This document shows, piece by piece, positions 60,837 to 64,000 of a stretch of DNA of 64,000 bases. The number at the start of each line of letters is the position of its first letter. Position 1 is the first letter of the stretch. Source of the DNA: Spirochaetaceae bacterium. GTDB taxonomy: Bacteria > Spirochaetota > Leptospiria > Leptospirales > Leptonemataceae. Under the pieces are notes generated by a model, which saw only the letters and a list, made by a program, of their open reading frames with translations, ran no database searches and had not been told where the DNA came from. The translations under genes were made by a program, and so were the position numbers. Location of the stretch: contig PCBI01000012.1 in assembly GCA_002730875.1 (NCBI GenBank), positions 62,001 through 126,000 of the forward strand. Reading direction: 5' to 3'.

Positions 60837-61595
60837 CTATCGCAGGCCGTGGTATAGATTTACGATAATTCCCTTTACCAGAGTCTCCATCCGTGTTTCC
60901 GTTTTGTCGGAGCCCCCTGCGCCGGCATCCATTGGTGGCGCAGGAAATTGGCCGTCCAGAAGCAGCATGGCCAGGCCATGGACTATGGACCAGGCGGCCA
61001 GGGTTTTCTGTTTCGAGTTCCCCTTTTCTATGAGCCCGTTTCGCTGACAGAGACGAACGCTCATCAACAGCTCTTTGTAGGATTTTCGAGAGGCCAGGGC
61101 CAGAGCAGGGTAGTCTTTGAAATTTAGTCCGGCCCCGCCGAACATTATGCGAGCGTACTCCGGATTCTCCAGGGCAAACTTCACATAGGTCCAGCCAAGG
61201 TTTAAGAATCGAAGGTTAAAGTCAGTTCCCGATGCGATAATAGCCCGAGCCTGGTATTCATGCAACCGATGAAATCCGTCCCGGGCGATGGCCGCCAGCA
61301 GGGCGTTTTTATCGTCATAGTGGCGGTAGGCAGCGGTATGGCTCACTCCAGCGGCCCGGGCTACCTTTCTAAGGCTCAATTCATGGAGACCCTCCTGGCG
61401 GAGCAGTCGTGTTCCTTCTTTCACCAGAAGATGATCCAGGTTGCCAACATGGTAATCCCGGCTCTCGTTTCGCTGTCTTTGCGCGCCAGTCATGCTTTTC
61501 TTATCTGATCCTGCGGCCTGGGCGCTGGCCTGATTCTCCTCGGATCGGGCGGTCCGGCTTCTCCTGCTGGCTTTTTTTCCCCCGGCTGGTGGCAT
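60837..61595 (-). CDS. TetR family regulator (WHG-type)
   Basis: A 252-residue repressor. The first 50 residues are Arg/Ser/Gln-rich and probably disordered, or translation begins later, for example at the internal Met of KKSMTGAQR. The helix-turn-helix is LRQEGLHELSLRKVARAAGV, then SHTAAYRHYDDKNALLAAIA. The ligand domain has the RFLNLGWTYVKFALENPEYA element typical of the TetR_C WHG group. The gene is divergent from the FAD oxidoreductase, and two related palindromes lie in the gap. Confidence 0.88.
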   Translation of the reverse strand: MPPAGGKKASRRSRTARSEENQASAQAAGSDKKSMTGAQRQRNESRDYHVGNLDHLLVKEGTRLLRQEGLHELSLRKVARAAGVSHTAAYRHYDDKNALLAAIARDGFHRLHEYQARAIIASGTDFNLRFLNLGWTYVKFALENPEYARIMFGGAGLNFKDYPALALASRKSYKELLMSVRLCQRNGLIEKGNSKQKTLAAWSIVHGLAMLLLDGQFPAPPMDAGAGGSDKTETRMETLVKGIIVNLYHGLR

Positions 61596-61636
61596 GAGTC
61601 GGTGTAGAATGGGTTAGCGACCTTGCAAGAAAAAAT

Positions 61637-61694
61637 GTCACCAGTGGAAACTTTTGATTGACTGGTTTCGGCTGCCGATGTTACCAGTGGTGAC
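61637..61694. promoter_or_regulatory. Two TetR-type operators in divergent promoter
   Basis: Site 1, 61637-61651, reads GTCACCAGTGGAAAC. Site 2, 61680-61694, reads GTTACCAGTGGTGAC. Both are near-palindromes centred on the G of ACCA-G-TGG and are 43 bp apart, about four helical turns. Site 2 ends directly at the ATG of the oxidoreductase. The region also contains TTGATTGACT, a possible -35 box. Binding by the divergent TetR is inferred. Confidence 0.75.
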
Positions 61695-63323
61695 ATGAAG
61701 GGATCTGAACAAAAAAACTACGACATCATCATCATTGGTTCCGGCATGGGGGCCCTGGCTACTGCCAGTATCATGGCCCGGTTCCGAGGCAAACGAGTGC
61801 TTATGCTGGAACGGCATTATGTAATGGGAGGCTTCACCCATGAGTTCGGGCGAAAGCGAAAATACTCCTGGGATGTAGGCATCCATTACGTGGGCGACAT
61901 GTATGAAGGGGCCATGCTCCGTCGTCTGTTCGACATAGTGACAGATTCCGGCGTGCAGTGGAATCCCATGCCGGATGTATTCGAAAAGTTCGTGTATCCA
62001 GATTTTACATTCGAAGTGCCTTTCTCTGAGGAAGACTACAAGAGCAAGGTAATTGCCATGTTTCCGGACGAGAAGGATGCCATTGAGGGATACTTCGAAG
62101 ACGTCTACAAGGTGAATCAATGGTTTGGACGCCACAACATGAAGTCATCCGAGCCATTCGTGGACAAAGTGCGAGCTCCCATTCAGATCAACGGTTTCGA
62201 CACCGCGGACATTACCACGGCTCAGTATATGGAAAAGAACTTCAAAAGCCAAAAGCTGAGGGCTCTTTTGTGTTCGCAATGGGGAGACTACGGCATCCCA
62301 CCTGCGAAAAGCTCTTTTGTGATTCATTGTAGCGTGGCCTGTCACTACTTTAAGGGCGGCTACTTCCCGGTAGGCGGCTCGGGCAAGATCGCCGAAAGCA
62401 TTAAGCCTATTATAGAAAAGCATGGAGGTTGCGTTCTGCTTTCCCATGAAGTTGAGGAAATCCTTGTGGAGAATGGCAAAGCCGTGGGAGTCCGGGTTAA
62501 GAATCTGGTGCCGCGTAAGGATGACGAGCCAGTAACCGAATACTACGCTCCTGTTGTGATTTCCAATGCCGGGGCGCATACGACCTACAACAAGCTCTTG
62601 GATTCCTCGGTTCCGGTTCCCTTTCGCGGGCAACTGGACGAGTTCTATACCAATCATCCAGTGGTGGCCAGTGTTACGCTGTATCTGGGCCTGAAAGACG
62701 ATCCGCGAAAGATGGGATTCCAGGGGGAAAACCACTGGATCTATTCCAGCTACGATCATGATGCGAATTTCGCCGCGGGAGCGAGCTGGGTGGGCGAGAA
62801 AAAGGATATCCTGGGCGCTTACCTATCCTTTCCTTCGCTGAAGAATCCGGAGGCGAAGAGTCATACCGCGGAAATCATTGGCCTTACGGATTTTTCCTCC
62901 TTTGAAAAGTGGGACGGCACTTCCTGGAAGAAACGGGGGGACGATTACGAGGCACTGAAAGAAGAAATCACATCCAAACTTCTGGCATTCATCGAAAGTC
63001 ACTATCCAGGATTTTGCGAAACAATCGATTATCAGGAACTTTCCACTCCGCTTTCGGTGAAACATTTTACCGGTCATCCGCAAGGATCCATCTACGGAGT
63101 GCCCTCGGTGCGCGAAAGGTATCTTTCCAATGAAGCGCCCTGGTGTCAGGCGAAGAGCCCGGTGGAGGGTCTTTATCTTACAGGCGCGGATGTTAGTTCG
63201 CCGGGTATTGCCGGAGCGCTAATGGGGGCCATGGCCACCGTAGGTGTTATTCCGGAAGGTTTGAGCTTCATTCGACTGTTGAAAGCGGCGAACGATGCTG
63301 TGCCGGCCGGAGCGAAAGCCTGA
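61695..63323 (+). CDS. FAD-dependent oxidoreductase of the phytoene desaturase/retinol saturase type
   Basis: A 542-residue protein with the dinucleotide motif IIIGSGMGALATASIMARFR and ERHYVMGGFTHEFGRKRKYS, then WDVGIHYVGDM, as in CrtI/CrtISO and all-trans-retinol 13,14-reductase-like proteins. The C-terminal FAD part is GLYLTGADVSSPGIAGALMG. Such enzymes saturate or desaturate long isoprenoid or lipid double bonds. No carotenoid genes are nearby, so the substrate is unclear and may be a lipid or xenobiotic. The divergent TetR and operators suggest induction by a substrate-like compound. Confidence 0.88.
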   Translation: MKGSEQKNYDIIIIGSGMGALATASIMARFRGKRVLMLERHYVMGGFTHEFGRKRKYSWDVGIHYVGDMYEGAMLRRLFDIVTDSGVQWNPMPDVFEKFVYPDFTFEVPFSEEDYKSKVIAMFPDEKDAIEGYFEDVYKVNQWFGRHNMKSSEPFVDKVRAPIQINGFDTADITTAQYMEKNFKSQKLRALLCSQWGDYGIPPAKSSFVIHCSVACHYFKGGYFPVGGSGKIAESIKPIIEKHGGCVLLSHEVEEILVENGKAVGVRVKNLVPRKDDEPVTEYYAPVVISNAGAHTTYNKLLDSSVPVPFRGQLDEFYTNHPVVASVTLYLGLKDDPRKMGFQGENHWIYSSYDHDANFAAGASWVGEKKDILGAYLSFPSLKNPEAKSHTAEIIGLTDFSSFEKWDGTSWKKRGDDYEALKEEITSKLLAFIESHYPGFCETIDYQELSTPLSVKHFTGHPQGSIYGVPSVRERYLSNEAPWCQAKSPVEGLYLTGADVSSPGIAGALMGAMATVGVIPEGLSFIRLLKAANDAVPAGAKA

Positions 63324-63521
63324 GCGCGGCGTGGTGACGGAAGGCGGCGATGCTGAAACAAACATCATGCAGGTTCCTCCGTCCTTGCAGGGACCGCTAC
63401 TACTGCTACTATTGCTACCGCCAGCCAGGGCCAGTATCGCCAATGCGGTACCGTCATCACTGGAGTTCTCGTTGCAGGCGCCTGTGAGCGATCCTGCCAG
63501 GATCAAGCATCCGATGGTCAA
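63324..63521 (-). pseudogene. Truncated DUF1554-type lipoprotein fragment
   Basis: The fragment has a signal and lipobox (LILAGSLTGAC), a Ser-rich linker and GPCKDGGTCMMFVSASP, which parallels the start of the DUF1554 domain in the gene at 60046-60714 (SGTCKMFVTNAN). After that the frame runs antisense into the end of the FAD oxidoreductase gene and the rest of the domain is missing. The 100-residue frame stops at 63219. It is most likely a gene remnant cut by rearrangement; a short functional lipoprotein is less likely. Confidence 0.65.
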
Positions 63522-63570
63522 TAGGTTCTTTTTATTCGAATTCTCTCCATGCGTCTATTCTCTGATAAAT

Positions 63571-63628
63571 CTGCACATCGTGTTTGCGTGGTGCCAGAAC
63601 TGCGCATCGTGTTTGCGTGGTGCCAAAG
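63571..63628. repeat. 29-bp tandem direct repeat, two copies
   Basis: 63571-63599 and 63600-63628 share CTGC-[A/G]-CATCGTGTTTGCGTGG and TGCCA, differing in three or four positions. They lie directly next to each other upstream of the lipoprotein fragment. Two copies without a spacer do not make a CRISPR array. Confidence 0.8.
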
Positions 63629-63790
63629 TGGCGCACCCTATGATTGAGAATGCAAGCGTAACGCTTATATATACAAATAGGTAGGTATATAAACGGGGCA
63701 ATCTGAGTAGGTTGAGAGCAAAACAGATCAAAAAGTGTTACAAGCAGAGATAAAAGATAGTTAAATCAATTCTATTTTAATACAAAATGC

Positions 63791-63946
63791 ATGCATGAAG
63801 GTGCCAATTCTCCGGCCACACTGGCCGTCCAGGGTTTCCTGGGAGCAAGTTTGGACACTCCCGGGGAGGGCATTGAGGGACGAGCGGCATGGAAAAATGC
63901 TCTAGCCGTGAATCTGATGCTCAACGTTCCAGAAACGGCCATTTGA
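63791..63946 (+). CDS. Short unassigned open frame
   Basis: A 51-residue frame, MHEGANSPATLAVQGFLG at the start and VNLMLNVPETAI at the end. The residue composition is protein-like, in contrast to the AT-rich DNA before it. There is no ribosome-binding site. It may be a fragment of a longer gene that was broken, or a chance frame. No family is recognised. Confidence 0.2.
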   Translation: MHEGANSPATLAVQGFLGASLDTPGEGIEGRAAWKNALAVNLMLNVPETAI

Positions 63947-64000
63947 AAGCGCAGAGTGATAGCAATAGAGGCTCATGGAACGGGTAGCAAAAGAGAGCCC

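Larger units (their letters stand above)
63522..64000. other. AT-rich eroded region at window end
   Basis: After the lipoprotein fragment the composition shifts: 63640-63790 is clearly richer in A and T than the rest of the window, with a TATATATACAAATAGG stretch. The region has a 29-bp tandem repeat (63571-63628) and one short frame at 63791-63946. No RNA gene or recognised mobile element was seen. The composition suggests either foreign DNA or an intergenic promoter region whose gene lies to the right. Confidence 0.45.

Overview
The window looks like the chromosome of a spirochaete of the order Leptospirales. The lineage call rests on a DUF1554-type lipoprotein (60046-60714) with a truncated relative (63324-63521), many short-signal lipoproteins, several RsbU/SpoIIE-type PP2C phosphatases and a low-similarity outer-membrane repertoire. 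By eye the base composition is a little over 50% GC, closer to Leptonema or Turneriella than to typical Leptospira. Species assignment is inference.

Layout. 1-7307: surface-polysaccharide genes (a partial WbpM-like dehydratase, two O-antigen polymerase/ligase-like membrane proteins, a GT87-like transferase, small membrane proteins). 7568-11222: a propeller-like lipoprotein and two outer-membrane proteins. 11596-16489: housekeeping genes (lysC, murI, lexA, pyrD) with a five-copy repeat cluster and a LexA-type palindrome before lexA. 16549-24949, minus strand: argJ, an apparently inactive phosphatase homologue, a membrane PP2C phosphatase, a TIGR02757-type Fe-S protein carrying a (Gly-Asn)10 tract, a BshB1-like deacetylase and a distantly BshC-like protein. 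25109-33461: a CBS-PP2C phosphatase, a FabG-like reductase, a PII protein without Tyr51, a glycosyltransferase, a lipoprotein, a truncated globin, an acyl-CoA synthetase and YaaA. 33532-36819: a TetR and two acyl-CoA dehydrogenases with a perfect palindromic operator. 37094-46429: a dienelactone-hydrolase-like lipoprotein, a zinc metallopeptidase, a lipid-kinase-like protein, a DUF971 protein, a second TetR operon, tRNA-Arg(ACG), an OmpA-like protein, a Pycsar-type membrane effector and a large membrane glycosyltransferase.

The most notable stretch is 46565-51689. A complete one-piece tmRNA gene is followed by about 620 bp of four related, cloverleaf-like palindromic elements, one of them preceded by an interrupted duplicate of the tmRNA 3' end. 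A textbook intrinsic terminator then ends 16 bases before the start of hen1, the first gene of the bacterial Hen1-Pnkp RNA-repair operon. Two RNA-quality functions (ribosome rescue and RNA end healing/sealing) are thus joined by a highly structured segment of unknown function, and the terminator position suggests attenuation control.

51805-64000 carries two neighbouring lipoproteins with the same N-terminal pattern and matching leader hairpins exactly 83 nt before their proposed starts (one with delta-60-like repeats, one with FG-GAP-like repeats), a coiled-coil membrane protein, a large Calx-beta lipoprotein, a DUF1554 lipoprotein, a TetR/FAD-oxidoreductase divergent pair with two matching operators, and an eroded AT-rich end with tandem repeats and gene fragments.

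All calls come from reading the sequence and remembered family motifs. No database search was possible.
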